Assembly (NCBI GenBank): GCA_964474655.1
Contig: CAYYTU010000039.1
Span: forward strand, 1 to 28,212
Direction of reading: 5' to 3'
Origin: CAYYTU01 sp964474655
GTDB lineage: Bacteria > Chloroflexota > Anaerolineae > B4-G1
DNA: 28,212 nucleotides
Part shown: positions 14,554-22,344 of the stretch, in pieces
Layout of the letters: every line of letters starts with the position of its first letter
How positions within the stretch are numbered: position 1 is the stretch's first letter
Translations under genes and position numbers: made by a program
Notes under the pieces: generated by a model
The model's database searches: none
What the model was told of the DNA's origin: nothing
Seen by the model: only the letters and a program-made list of their open reading frames with translations

Positions 14554-17110
14554 GTGAACGAGATTTCCCTTCAGCAGTATTACGAACAGATTGAGGATAT
14601 AATCGAGCAAGGGCGTTATGACGAAGCCGTCGCCCACGCTAAACATATTTTAGAGCATCATCCCAAGTACGTGAAGGCCTATTGGCTGTTGGGGAAAGTA
14701 ATGCTTGAGACGGGCCAGTATGAGCACGCCACGGATATGTTCCAGCGTGTGCTCAGCGCTGATCCCGAAAATATGTTTGCCTGGATTGGACTGAGCGAGG
14801 TGTTCGAACAGCAGGGAGAGCTGGAAAACGCATTGTGGCACCTGGAGCGCGCGTTCGAATTGGGCATCGACAACAACATGTTGGAAGAAGCAGTTCGTCA
14901 CCTCCACGGCCGAGTTTACGGCAGCGAACCGGACCGCGTCGACTTCACCCCCGCCGCCCTGGCTCGGCTTTACTTGCGCGGCGACCTGCTCTCAAGGGCC
15001 ATCAGCGAGTTCCAAGATCTTCTGGCTGAACATCCTGAACGCATTGATCTGAAAGTCACGCTGGCCGAGGCGCTGTGGCGCAGTAAACAACGGCTGGAAG
15101 CTTCGGAAGTCTGCCAGGAAGTGTTGGACGATTTGCCCTACTGCCTCAAGGCTAACTTGATTCTGGGTCAGATCTGGAGCAGCACTGGCCGCGAAGGTGG
15201 AAAGCGCTACCTGCAACGAGCCGAAGCTATGGATCCCGAGAACAAGATGGCAGTGGAGCTTTTTGGAAGCGATTCACCACTGCCAACGCGCAAGGTGTGG
15301 ATAGAACCCCTGGCCTACGAGCGCCCAGCCGAAGAAGAAGAGCGCCCATCCTGGATGACCGAAGAGGTCGCGCTCACGGAGCAAGAAGCGGCCCTGGTAG
15401 AAACTACCGCAGCTCTGGAGGCCCAGATCGAGATTCCAGCATGGTTACAGGAAGCCGGTGAAGCTGCGGGAGCGAAGGAAGAGCCTGAAGTATTGGAGGC
15501 GGAGCAGCCCGACCAGGAAGAAGCGCTGGAGGAAGAACCTCCAGAAACAAAAGAGGAAATCCCCGCGTGGATGGATGTACTTGAGGAGACGCCCGCTGAA
15601 CCCGAGTTGAAAGAAGAATCAATGGCGGAAGAGCCGGAAGAAGAGTTAATCGAAGAGCCGCCGGTCGAAGAACCCGTGGAGGACGAGGTCCCGGACTGGC
15701 TGGCCGGCCTGAGCGAGGAAGCCCCGGAGGAGATGGAGGCGATGTTCGAGGAAGCCCCCGCCGCCGAGGAGGAAGAGGAAGNNNNNNNNNNNNNNNNNNN
15801 NNNNNNNNNNNNNNNNNNNNNNNNNNNNNNNNNNNNNNNNNNNNNNNNNNNNNNNNNNNNNNNNNNNNNNNNNNNNNNNNNAAGCAGCCCCGGTCGAAGA
15901 ACCCGTGGAGGACGAGGCCCCGGACTGGCTGGCCGGTCTGAGCGAGGAAGCCCCAGAGGAGGCCCCCGCCTCTCCCGCCGAGGCTGGGTTGGAGGAAGCA
16001 GAGGTCCCCGAGTGGGTGCACGACCTTGTGCCACCCGAATCTGAGATCGGTGAGGAACCTTCTCCCCCAGATGAGGAAGTGTTTGGTTGGACGGCATTTG
16101 GTGAATCCACCATAGCGTCTGAAATTGCTCGTGAGAAAGAGGAAAAGCCTCCCTCAGAAGCCCCAGCAGAACCGGTCGAAGCGCCTCCTGAAGAAACATT
16201 GGACGAGGAGATGCCGATCGAAGAGATTATTCGAGCTATGCTTGAGGAATCCGAAGAGGACATTGGCGTTGAGGATATTCCCGCGTCCATCTCCGAAGAA
16301 ACCTTGATTGAGCAAATCTCGTCGGTCGAAGAGGGAGCAAAAGAAGAGGAAAAGGTGGAGGGAGAGCTCAGTGAGGAGATTCTCTCCGAGGAAGCAGCTC
16401 CCAAGGCCAAAGCACCGGTAGCAGAACCCCTCCAGGAGCCGACGCCATCCGGCGACGAAGTAGTACGGGAAGAAGAACCCGTGATCGATAAAGTCGATAA
16501 AGAGGAAGAAATTGTCGCGGAGGCACCTGCCAAAGCCGAAATCCCGGAGGAGAAACCAGGCTTAGACGAGAAAAGAGAAACCCCCGTTGAAGAACCGACG
16601 CCGCCTGAACCCGAAGAGACAGTACTACCATCCGAGCCGGTGACCGAAGAACCGATAGTAGAAGCTGCAGAGGAGGAGGCGGCGGCGGCAGCGGCGGCGG
16701 TTCCTGAGGAAGAGATACTTGTTGAAAAGCCAAAGGTTGAGAAGCCCGAGAAGGAGGAAGCGCCGATAGAGGAACCGGTGACTGCCGAGGCAGAAATGCC
16801 GTCCGTCGAGATACTCGAATCGATCGAAACGCAGCGAGTATATTTGGACGAGCACCCGCGCGATTACAAGGCCTGGCTGGAACTGGCCCGCAGGCTCTGG
16901 CAAGTTGAGGAGCGTGAGGAAGCGGTAGAGGCCTACAATCAGGTCATCGAAGGGGGAACTTTGCTGGAGAACGTGATCAGCGATCTGGAGCAAGAAGTAG
17001 AGCAATTCCCCGATGCCGATTTACAGCAAGCGCTGGGTGATGCGTATATGAAAGAGGGACGAGTTGAGGACGCGCTGCAAACCTACCGCCAGGCGCTGGA
17101 GACACTTTAA
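14554..17110 (+). CDS. TPR protein with a long Glu/Pro-rich repeat region, interrupted by an assembly gap
   Basis: One gene split by 100 Ns, because both sides share the same repeat and composition. The N-terminal 230 residues form TPR helices (YDEAVAHAKHILEHHPKYVKAY, PENMFAWIGLSEVFEQQGELENAL and others). A very acidic Glu/Pro/Ala linker of well over 450 residues follows, carrying repeated short P-x-W-hydrophobic motifs (PSWM, PAWL, PAWM, PDWL twice, PEWV). The C terminus returns to TPR (DYKAWLELARRLWQVEEREEAVEAY, LGDAYMKEGRVEDALQTYRQAL). The GTG start at 14554 follows GGGAGGA by 6 nt; an earlier in-frame GTG at 14539 lacks a site. The frame changes by one across the Ns, which fits an arbitrary gap length rather than a true frameshift. 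It is probably a scaffold for protein interactions; no signal peptide. ndk follows closely. Partners are unknown. Confidence 0.8.
15661..15732 (+). repeat. 72-bp direct repeat, copy 1 (before the gap)
   Basis: Encodes PVEEPVEDEVPDWLAGLSEE plus APEE. It matches copy 2 at 15890-15961 at 69 of 72 positions; the differences are GTC/GCC, GGC/GGT and CCG/CCA. Repeats flanking the N run suggest a tandem array the assembler could not resolve. Confidence 0.9.
15782..15881. other. Assembly gap (100 Ns)
   Basis: Exactly 100 Ns, the conventional size for a gap of unknown or nominal length. The reading frames either side come into register only if the true missing length is a multiple of three. It lies inside the repeat-rich part of the TPR gene. 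Confidence 0.98.
15890..15961 (+). repeat. 72-bp direct repeat, copy 2 (after the gap)
   Basis: Encodes PVEEPVEDEAPDWLAGLSEE plus APEE, nearly identical to copy 1 at 15661-15732. The start-to-start distance in this assembly is 229 bp including the Ns. Confidence 0.9.
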
Positions 17111-17122
17111 TCAGAAACTGAA

Positions 17123-17143
17123 TCGCCCACAGGCGAACTTTTT
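17123..17143 (+). terminator. Short hairpin between the TPR gene and ndk
   Basis: TCGCC (17123-17127) pairs with GGCGA (17132-17136) around a 4-nt loop and is followed by ACTTTTTC. With only 5 bp it would be a weak terminator at best, so read-through into ndk is likely. Confidence 0.3.
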
Positions 17144-17176
17144 CATCGAATCGCAATGTAACACGAGGAGGATATC

Positions 17177-17626
17177 TTGGAACGCACGTTAGTGATCGTC
17201 AAACCCGATGCTGTCCAACGAGGTTTGACGGGAAAAATTATTGATCGCTTTGAACGCCGCGGGTTGCGCATCGTCGGTATGAAGCTGATCCATATCGACC
17301 AATCGCTGGCCAAGCGCCATTACGCTATCCACGAAGGGAAACCTTTCTACAAACCTCTGATCGAGTATATTACCTCCAGCCCAGTAGTGGTAATGGTACT
17401 GGAAGGTAACAACGCCATCGACATCGTGCGCCGAACGATGGGCGCAACCGATCCAGCCGAGGCAACGCCGGGCACCATCCGGGCCGACTTCGGGCTAGAG
17501 ATCGGACGTAACCTGGTGCATGGCTCCGATGGGGCCGATACAGCAGCGTTCGAGGTCTCGCTTTTCTTCGACGAGGACGAGATTCTCTCTTACGAACGCG
17601 ATACCGATCCCTGGATCTTTGAGTGA
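17177..17626 (+). CDS. ndk: Nucleoside diphosphate kinase
   Basis: 149 residues, a typical length. It transfers the terminal phosphate of ATP to nucleoside diphosphates. It opens with ERTLVIVKPDAVQRG (Lys9 binds phosphate), has ERRGLRIVGMKL, and carries the active-site histidine in NLVHGSDGADTAAFEVSLFF (His115). The start codon is TTG at 17177, set by GAGGAGG (17165-17171) 5 nt upstream, and the family's normal N terminus begins exactly there. It follows the TPR gene by 66 nt with only a weak hairpin between, and ends at a strong terminator. Cytosolic, housekeeping. Confidence 0.96.
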   Translation: MERTLVIVKPDAVQRGLTGKIIDRFERRGLRIVGMKLIHIDQSLAKRHYAIHEGKPFYKPLIEYITSSPVVVMVLEGNNAIDIVRRTMGATDPAEATPGTIRADFGLEIGRNLVHGSDGADTAAFEVSLFFDEDEILSYERDTDPWIFE

Positions 17627-17649
17627 TCCAATCGTCAAGAGGACTTGTA

Positions 17650-17687
17650 AACCTTGCGGAAAGCCCATTTTCGCAAGGTTTTTCTTT
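17650..17687 (+). terminator. Intrinsic terminator after ndk
   Basis: AACCTTGCG (17650-17658) pairs with CGCAAGGTT (17672-17680). The helix extends inward by a G-T and three A-T pairs to a 5-nt loop, and is followed by TTTCTTT after the stem's own TT. It ends the TPR-ndk unit before the second fusion gene. Confidence 0.9.
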
Positions 17688-17841
17688 GGTCAACAGCGGT
17701 AGTATAACAATCGTGGTGTGGTGTCCGCTACACCGGACGTCGAATGGAAGTTTATCATCCAAGAAGATGGAGGGAATAAGGCGATCCATTCCCCAGTAGT
17801 GCAGCAGGTCAAAGAGGGACGAGGGGCTAATAGGAGGCGAT

Positions 17842-20800
17842 ATGGGGCAAAATGATTTTCTTTTTCGCGGTGAGCTTTCTGAGTGCGATCCCGCAGTAGC
17901 GCAGTTGATTGACCTGGAGAAAGAGCGTCAGGCTCGGAAGCTGATTATGATCCCCTCGGAGAGCAGCTCACCCGAGGCCGTACGGGAAGCGCTTGGCTCG
18001 GTGTTGACGAATATCTACGCCGAGGGTTATCCCAATCCAGAAACTCGATGGTTGACCGAGGAAGAGATTCTTGATTACGAACATTACCTGGCGTATTACC
18101 GTCGCTACGGCGACCGCCGTTACTATCGCGGTGGCGAGTACGTGGACGTGGTGGAGGCACTGGCCCGGCGGCGCTGTGCCGAAGCGTTCGCCACAGAGAC
18201 CATTCCCTCGGGACAGATCTACGTCAACGTCCAACCGCTCTCCGGCGCACCGGCCAACACCGCAGTAATGCAAGCACTACTGGAGCCGGGCGATACGATC
18301 ATGGGGCTTTCGCTTCCCCACGGCGGGCATCTGACGCACGGCAACCCAGCCAACCTGTCCGGGAAACTCTATGACGTCGTCTCTTATCACGTCAATGAGA
18401 GCACTGAACTGCTGAATTATGACGAAATTGAGCAGCTGGCGCTGGAACATCGTCCCAAGCTGATTATCGCGGGATACACCTCTTATCCCCGTCAGCCGAA
18501 CTGGGCTATGTTCCGCCGCATCGCCGATCGGGTAGGCGCGTACCTGCTGGCCGACATCGCTCATGTGGCCGGTATGGTCATCGCCGGGGCTTACCCCACG
18601 CCGCTCGGCCACGCCGATGCCATCACGTTCACGACCCACAAGACGCTTTGCGGCCCGCGCGGCGCTTGCATCCTCACCACCAACCCGGTTTTGTCGCAGG
18701 AGATCGACCACGCCGTCTTCCCCGGCGTCCAAGGGGGGCCGCACGTCAACAAATTCGTCGCTATGGCTGTGGCTTTCGAGATGGCACAGACAGAGCAGTT
18801 CCGCGAGCTCCAACATCAGACGGTGAAGAACGCCGCCGTACTGGCCCGAGCATTGACGGCCGAGGGGTTGCGCGTACCCTGCGGCGGCACCGATACACAT
18901 CTCTTGCTGCTAGATTGTACTACGATTGAAGGGCGCGATGGCGTCCCCCTGATGGGCGGTATCACGGCCACAATCCTGGATATGATCGGCATCGTGGTCA
19001 ACAAGAACAACATCCCGGGCGACAAGTCAGCGGCCCACCCCAGCGGCATCCGATTGGGCACACCTTGGGTCACGCAGCGCGGGCTGCGTGAGCCAGAGAT
19101 GGAACAGATCGCCAACATCATCGCCCGCGCGATGAAGGCCACCCACCCGTTCGTCTACAAGAAGGTGCGCGGCCTGGCCTATCGCGGCAAGATCGACTTC
19201 GACGTGCTGGAAGAACTCCGTCTTGAAGTAGCTAATCTGGCCCATCAGGCCGGGATCGATTTTGATCTGCCGTGCAGCGGATACCCACACCATTGTCTGA
19301 TACCAGAACTGCGGCAGCGGGATAGCCAGTACGGCCAGATCGAAATCAAGGGCAACGTGGCCGGCTCTTTTGTGGAGAAAGTCACGCCGATGGACATCAA
19401 TGACCTTTCTCAAGAGGAATGGCGCGCGGTGACGCTGCTGGATGCCGACGGCGAGGTGTTAAGCCCGGCTTATGTCCAGCGTCCTGGCTTCCGCTCCAAT
19501 CGCTACCATCTGATCGTGCCTACCGATCGCGTACAGGGGGTCATCAACTGGCTACGCCATCTGTCCGATGGCTACTTGCTCTTCGATAAGCATGACCTTT
19601 GGGCCAAGTTGCCCGGGCCGGTCGTGGTGCGTGATCTGGGTAATGCCGACAAGATTGTCGAGGCAGAAGGCCTGGCGCCAGTCAGCGAGGAGTTCGAACC
19701 GCCGATCTCACATAAGCCCTACTTCATCGGGCTTTCGACCGAAAGATATGAAGACCCAGCAGGGGAAGCGCTGCCCGCCTTCGACTTTTCACCGTTCGAG
19801 GAGCACACCGCCCCCGACGAGGAGGACTTGACCCGCACGCCACTCTACGACTGGCACATCGAGCACGGCGCGCGGATGGCGCCTTTCGCCGGATGGGAGA
19901 TGCCGCTGTGGTATACGTCCATCAGCGATGAGCATCGGGCGGTGCGAGGTGCGGCTGGCCTCTTTGACGTCTCTCACATGGGCATCCTGGAAGTCAGTGG
20001 GGCACACGCGGCCTACTTCTTGAATCTGGTCACTGCCAACGACGTCAACGCGCTCCGCCCCGGTGAGGCGCAGTATTCTTATTTCCTACGGCCCGATGGG
20101 CGCGTGATTGACGATCTGTTCATCTATCGTCTCACGCCGGCCCGTTACCTTCTGGTGGTCAATGCTGCTAACACCGAAAAGGATTGGGCCTGGCTCCAGG
20201 CGGTGAATCAGAGAGAAGTGCAAATCGACGCGCGACGCCCATGGGTGCAGACGGCTTTCCAGGCCGACTTGCGGAACCTGCATGCCTCCGATGAAAGTTA
20301 CGCCTGGCTGGCCGACCTGGCGCTGCAAGGGCCGCGCTCGCGCGACATCCTGCTGGCGCTGATGGACGCCGCTCCAGACGCGAGCTACGTCGCAGACCTG
20401 CAAAGCCGATTGAAGGCCCTCAAGCGCACCGAGGTGACGGAGATGCAGATTCCCTCTCGCAAATCAGCAGGCGGGATGTTCAATTTAATCATCGCTCGTA
20501 CCGGCTACACCGGCGAGCGTATGGGGTTTGAGATCTTTATCCATCCCGACGCGATAGAATCATTCTGGGAACAGCTGTTGGAGGTAGGAGCGCCTTTTGG
20601 CCTACGGCCGATTGGTCTGGGCGCCCGCGATAGCCTGCGCATCGAAGCCGGCCTGCCTCTCTACGGTCACGAGCTGGCTGGGCCGCTGGATCTGCGCCCC
20701 GACGACGCTGGATTCTCCGGTTACGTGAAAGTCCACAAACCGTTCTTCGTCGGACGTCGAGCGTACATCCAGCACGCCCAAGAACGCAAGATGAAGATCG

Positions 20801-21087
20801 TCCGCTTCCGAATTGAAGAGAAAGTGCGCGTACCCAAGCAAGGCGATGCCGTGACCGAGAGTCACGGACGGGTGATTGGGCAAGTGACCTCGTGCGCGAT
20901 GGACACCGAGGGCTCGCTAGTAGGCCAGGCCCATATCGACCAACGCTACGCAGAGAGGGGGGCCGCGATCCACATCTTCCCCCGCCCCACGCGGGGAACC
21001 TGGGATAAGCCCTACGAGGAGCTGGAAGTCGGCGATCGGGTGACGATGTACGCAGAAGCGAAGATCATCAGCCGCTTTATGCGCTGA
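17842..21087 (+). CDS. glyA-gcvT: Fused serine hydroxymethyltransferase-aminomethyltransferase, paralogue B
   Basis: 1081 residues with the same architecture as the product of 5430-8696. SHMT (about 20-475): IPSES, NIYAEGYP (57-64), a 27-residue insertion (65-91), RRYYRGGEYVDVVE, VNVQPLSGAPAN, HGGHLTHG, ADIAHVAG (Asp238, His241), THKT with PLP Lys267, and GIRLGTP (Arg404). A middle GcvT-like region (about 497-600) follows, more diverged than in paralogue A: it has VLSPAYVQR where A keeps LMDEVVVER. GcvT (about 664-1070): PFAGWEMPLWY, LFDVSHMG, DGRVIDD (Asp757/758), ARTGYTGERMGFEI, RIEAGLPLYGHEL and KPFFVGR. The SHMT part of B is closer to ordinary SHMT (YYRGGEYVDVVE, HGGHLTHG) than that of A. 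AGGAGG lies 4 nt before the ATG. The 215-nt upstream region after ndk shows no glycine aptamer; a TATAAC at 17703-17708 may be a -10 box but lacks a clear -35. Confidence 0.93.
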   Translation: MGQNDFLFRGELSECDPAVAQLIDLEKERQARKLIMIPSESSSPEAVREALGSVLTNIYAEGYPNPETRWLTEEEILDYEHYLAYYRRYGDRRYYRGGEYVDVVEALARRRCAEAFATETIPSGQIYVNVQPLSGAPANTAVMQALLEPGDTIMGLSLPHGGHLTHGNPANLSGKLYDVVSYHVNESTELLNYDEIEQLALEHRPKLIIAGYTSYPRQPNWAMFRRIADRVGAYLLADIAHVAGMVIAGAYPTPLGHADAITFTTHKTLCGPRGACILTTNPVLSQEIDHAVFPGVQGGPHVNKFVAMAVAFEMAQTEQFRELQHQTVKNAAVLARALTAEGLRVPCGGTDTHLLLLDCTTIEGRDGVPLMGGITATILDMIGIVVNKNNIPGDKSAAHPSGIRLGTPWVTQRGLREPEMEQIANIIARAMKATHPFVYKKVRGLAYRGKIDFDVLEELRLEVANLAHQAGIDFDLPCSGYPHHCLIPELRQRDSQYGQIEIKGNVAGSFVEKVTPMDINDLSQEEWRAVTLLDADGEVLSPAYVQRPGFRSNRYHLIVPTDRVQGVINWLRHLSDGYLLFDKHDLWAKLPGPVVVRDLGNADKIVEAEGLAPVSEEFEPPISHKPYFIGLSTERYEDPAGEALPAFDFSPFEEHTAPDEEDLTRTPLYDWHIEHGARMAPFAGWEMPLWYTSISDEHRAVRGAAGLFDVSHMGILEVSGAHAAYFLNLVTANDVNALRPGEAQYSYFLRPDGRVIDDLFIYRLTPARYLLVVNAANTEKDWAWLQAVNQREVQIDARRPWVQTAFQADLRNLHASDESYAWLADLALQGPRSRDILLALMDAAPDASYVADLQSRLKALKRTEVTEMQIPSRKSAGGMFNLIIARTGYTGERMGFEIFIHPDAIESFWEQLLEVGAPFGLRPIGLGARDSLRIEAGLPLYGHELAGPLDLRPDDAGFSGYVKVHKPFFVGRRAYIQHAQERKMKIVRFRIEEKVRVPKQGDAVTESHGRVIGQVTSCAMDTEGSLVGQAHIDQRYAERGAAIHIFPRPTRGTWDKPYEELEVGDRVTMYAEAKIISRFMR

Positions 21088-21111
21088 GGACTGTCCGACG
21101 CTGATTGAGCG

Positions 21112-21636
21112 TCAGATGCCCGCCCGATCTGAGAATGTAATGACCAGCTCATCGTCCTCATCATAGGTATAGAGGGCGAAGAAAGGCGGGGATTCCGGCG
21201 CCATCGCCAGAATGCGCGGCAGAAGGGTGAGCAGGTCTTCGACCAGATTGAGCTGCTCGAGCTGATCGGGAGCTATCCACTCCGGTCTTCCCTCGTTCGA
21301 AGAGCGGACCTCTCGGGTGGGGGATTGAGCGGTGAAGACGAAGTTCAAGATGCCCTGCTTACTTTCGGGGTTCACGGGAATGTTGATCGTGCCGCGCAGC
21401 CGGAGGTTGTGGATTCTGTCCAAGCCAGTCTCCTCGCGGATCTCACGCAGGGCAGCGGTGCGTATATCCTCGTTCGGCTCCACGTGCCCCCCCACACCGT
21501 TATATTGATCGGGCCAGATACGCTTGTCGGATGCACCGCGGAGCAGCAGCACGTCATCGCCGTGAGTGATGAAGCAGAGCGTGCGCGGGATAACTTGGTA
21601 GCACTCTGGAACGAGCTTCTGATCCTCAAGCCCCAT
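21112..21636 (-). CDS. NUDIX hydrolase
   Basis: 174 residues. The full Nudix box runs from Gly50 to Leu72 (GHVEPNEDIRTAAL then REIREETGL), with the metal-binding REIREE helix. The preceding IPRTLCFITHGDDVLLLRG strand and WPDQYNGVGG resemble the MutT/8-oxo-dGTPase group. It probably hydrolyses an oxidised nucleotide or another nucleoside diphosphate derivative; the substrate cannot be fixed by eye. Its ATG follows the stop of the NERD-like gene directly (TGA then ATG), so translation is coupled. Last gene of the yjbQ-plsX-fabF operon, convergent with SHMT-GcvT paralogue B, 24 nt apart. Confidence 0.9.
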   Translation of the reverse strand: MGLEDQKLVPECYQVIPRTLCFITHGDDVLLLRGASDKRIWPDQYNGVGGHVEPNEDIRTAALREIREETGLDRIHNLRLRGTINIPVNPESKQGILNFVFTAQSPTREVRSSNEGRPEWIAPDQLEQLNLVEDLLTLLPRILAMAPESPPFFALYTYDEDDELVITFSDRAGI

Positions 21637-22344
21637 TCACGCGGGCTCCTCTTGATCCGCTCCCAGGACCTGGGCCAGTTGCTGTTGGAGGTCATCGGGC
21701 AGCGGTTCCAGGTTGCCGGGGCCGCGTAGCCAGCTCTTCACTTTTTTACGGTAGAAGGCCGGCGTCGGCGAATCGTCGGCTTCGACCTGGACATCTGGGT
21801 TGATGAAGACGATGGCGGCCCGCACCGGTATCTTGTCGGCGTCCTCCGGCATCTGCTCTGCCAGGTAGTCCTTGAGATTGTAGACAGCTCGTTGCACCTC
21901 TTTCTCCGGGTCGCCCAGCGCTTCCTCGCCGACCATTCGCCGGAAGAACTTCCCGCGCTGCTTGTGCTTCCATCCGTCATCCTCGTAGACGACCCGCCCT
22001 CCCTGTGGTTTGACTACGAAGACGGTGCAGCCGCCGGGCTCCAACAAGACGTGTGAGGCCGGCAGGACGTACTGGAGGAGTGTATGGCGGTAGTCCAACC
22101 CCTTCAACATCTCGGCCAGAACCTCATAGTGGGCCTGCGGGCTGACGTAGCGGTTGCTCAAAAAGCCGCCGATCAATGAGAGCAAGAAGCCCACAGTCAC
22201 GCTGACCAACATAACCCCTGTCCAATCTGGCTTGATGAAGGAGACGCCCAACCCCGCCAGCAGAGCCACCAATCCCCCCAGGACAGCATATTGCCCGATG
22301 TTGCTCAAGATGCGAATCCGTCTCTCGTTGCGGATGATTTTCAT
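21637..22344 (-). CDS. Membrane-anchored NERD-like protein
   Basis: 235 residues. Two hydrophobic segments near the N terminus (about 16-36, QYAVLGGLVALLAGLGVSF; about 41-63, TGVMLVSVTVGFLLSLIGG) should form a membrane hairpin. The remainder is cytoplasmic and looks like a NERD (nuclease-related) domain: HYEVLAEMLKGLDYRHTLL, LEPGGCTVFVVKPQGGRVVYEDDGW, then AIVFINPDVQVE. NERD proteins are proposed to act on nucleic acids, but few have been tested. AAGGAG precedes the ATG by 5 nt, and the ATG overlaps the fabF stop (ATGA), so the two are coupled. The NERD assignment is by pattern only. Confidence 0.6.
   Translation of the reverse strand: MKIIRNERRIRILSNIGQYAVLGGLVALLAGLGVSFIKPDWTGVMLVSVTVGFLLSLIGGFLSNRYVSPQAHYEVLAEMLKGLDYRHTLLQYVLPASHVLLEPGGCTVFVVKPQGGRVVYEDDGWKHKQRGKFFRRMVGEEALGDPEKEVQRAVYNLKDYLAEQMPEDADKIPVRAAIVFINPDVQVEADDSPTPAFYRKKVKSWLRGPGNLEPLPDDLQQQLAQVLGADQEEPA

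Noticed and set aside
15782..15881. Frameshift in the TPR gene
   Set aside because: The frame changes by one across a 100-N gap of arbitrary length. The same repeat and composition continue on both sides, so a real frameshift is not supported.
17627..17841. A second glycine riboswitch ahead of SHMT-GcvT paralogue B
   Set aside because: No CCGAAGGGGCAA or CTCTCAGG core can be found there; likewise none in 8697-9031.
21097..21113. Hairpin GACGCT/AGCGTC between the second fusion and the nudix gene, as a terminator
   Set aside because: Only 6 bp with no T tract on either strand, and it includes the nudix stop codon.
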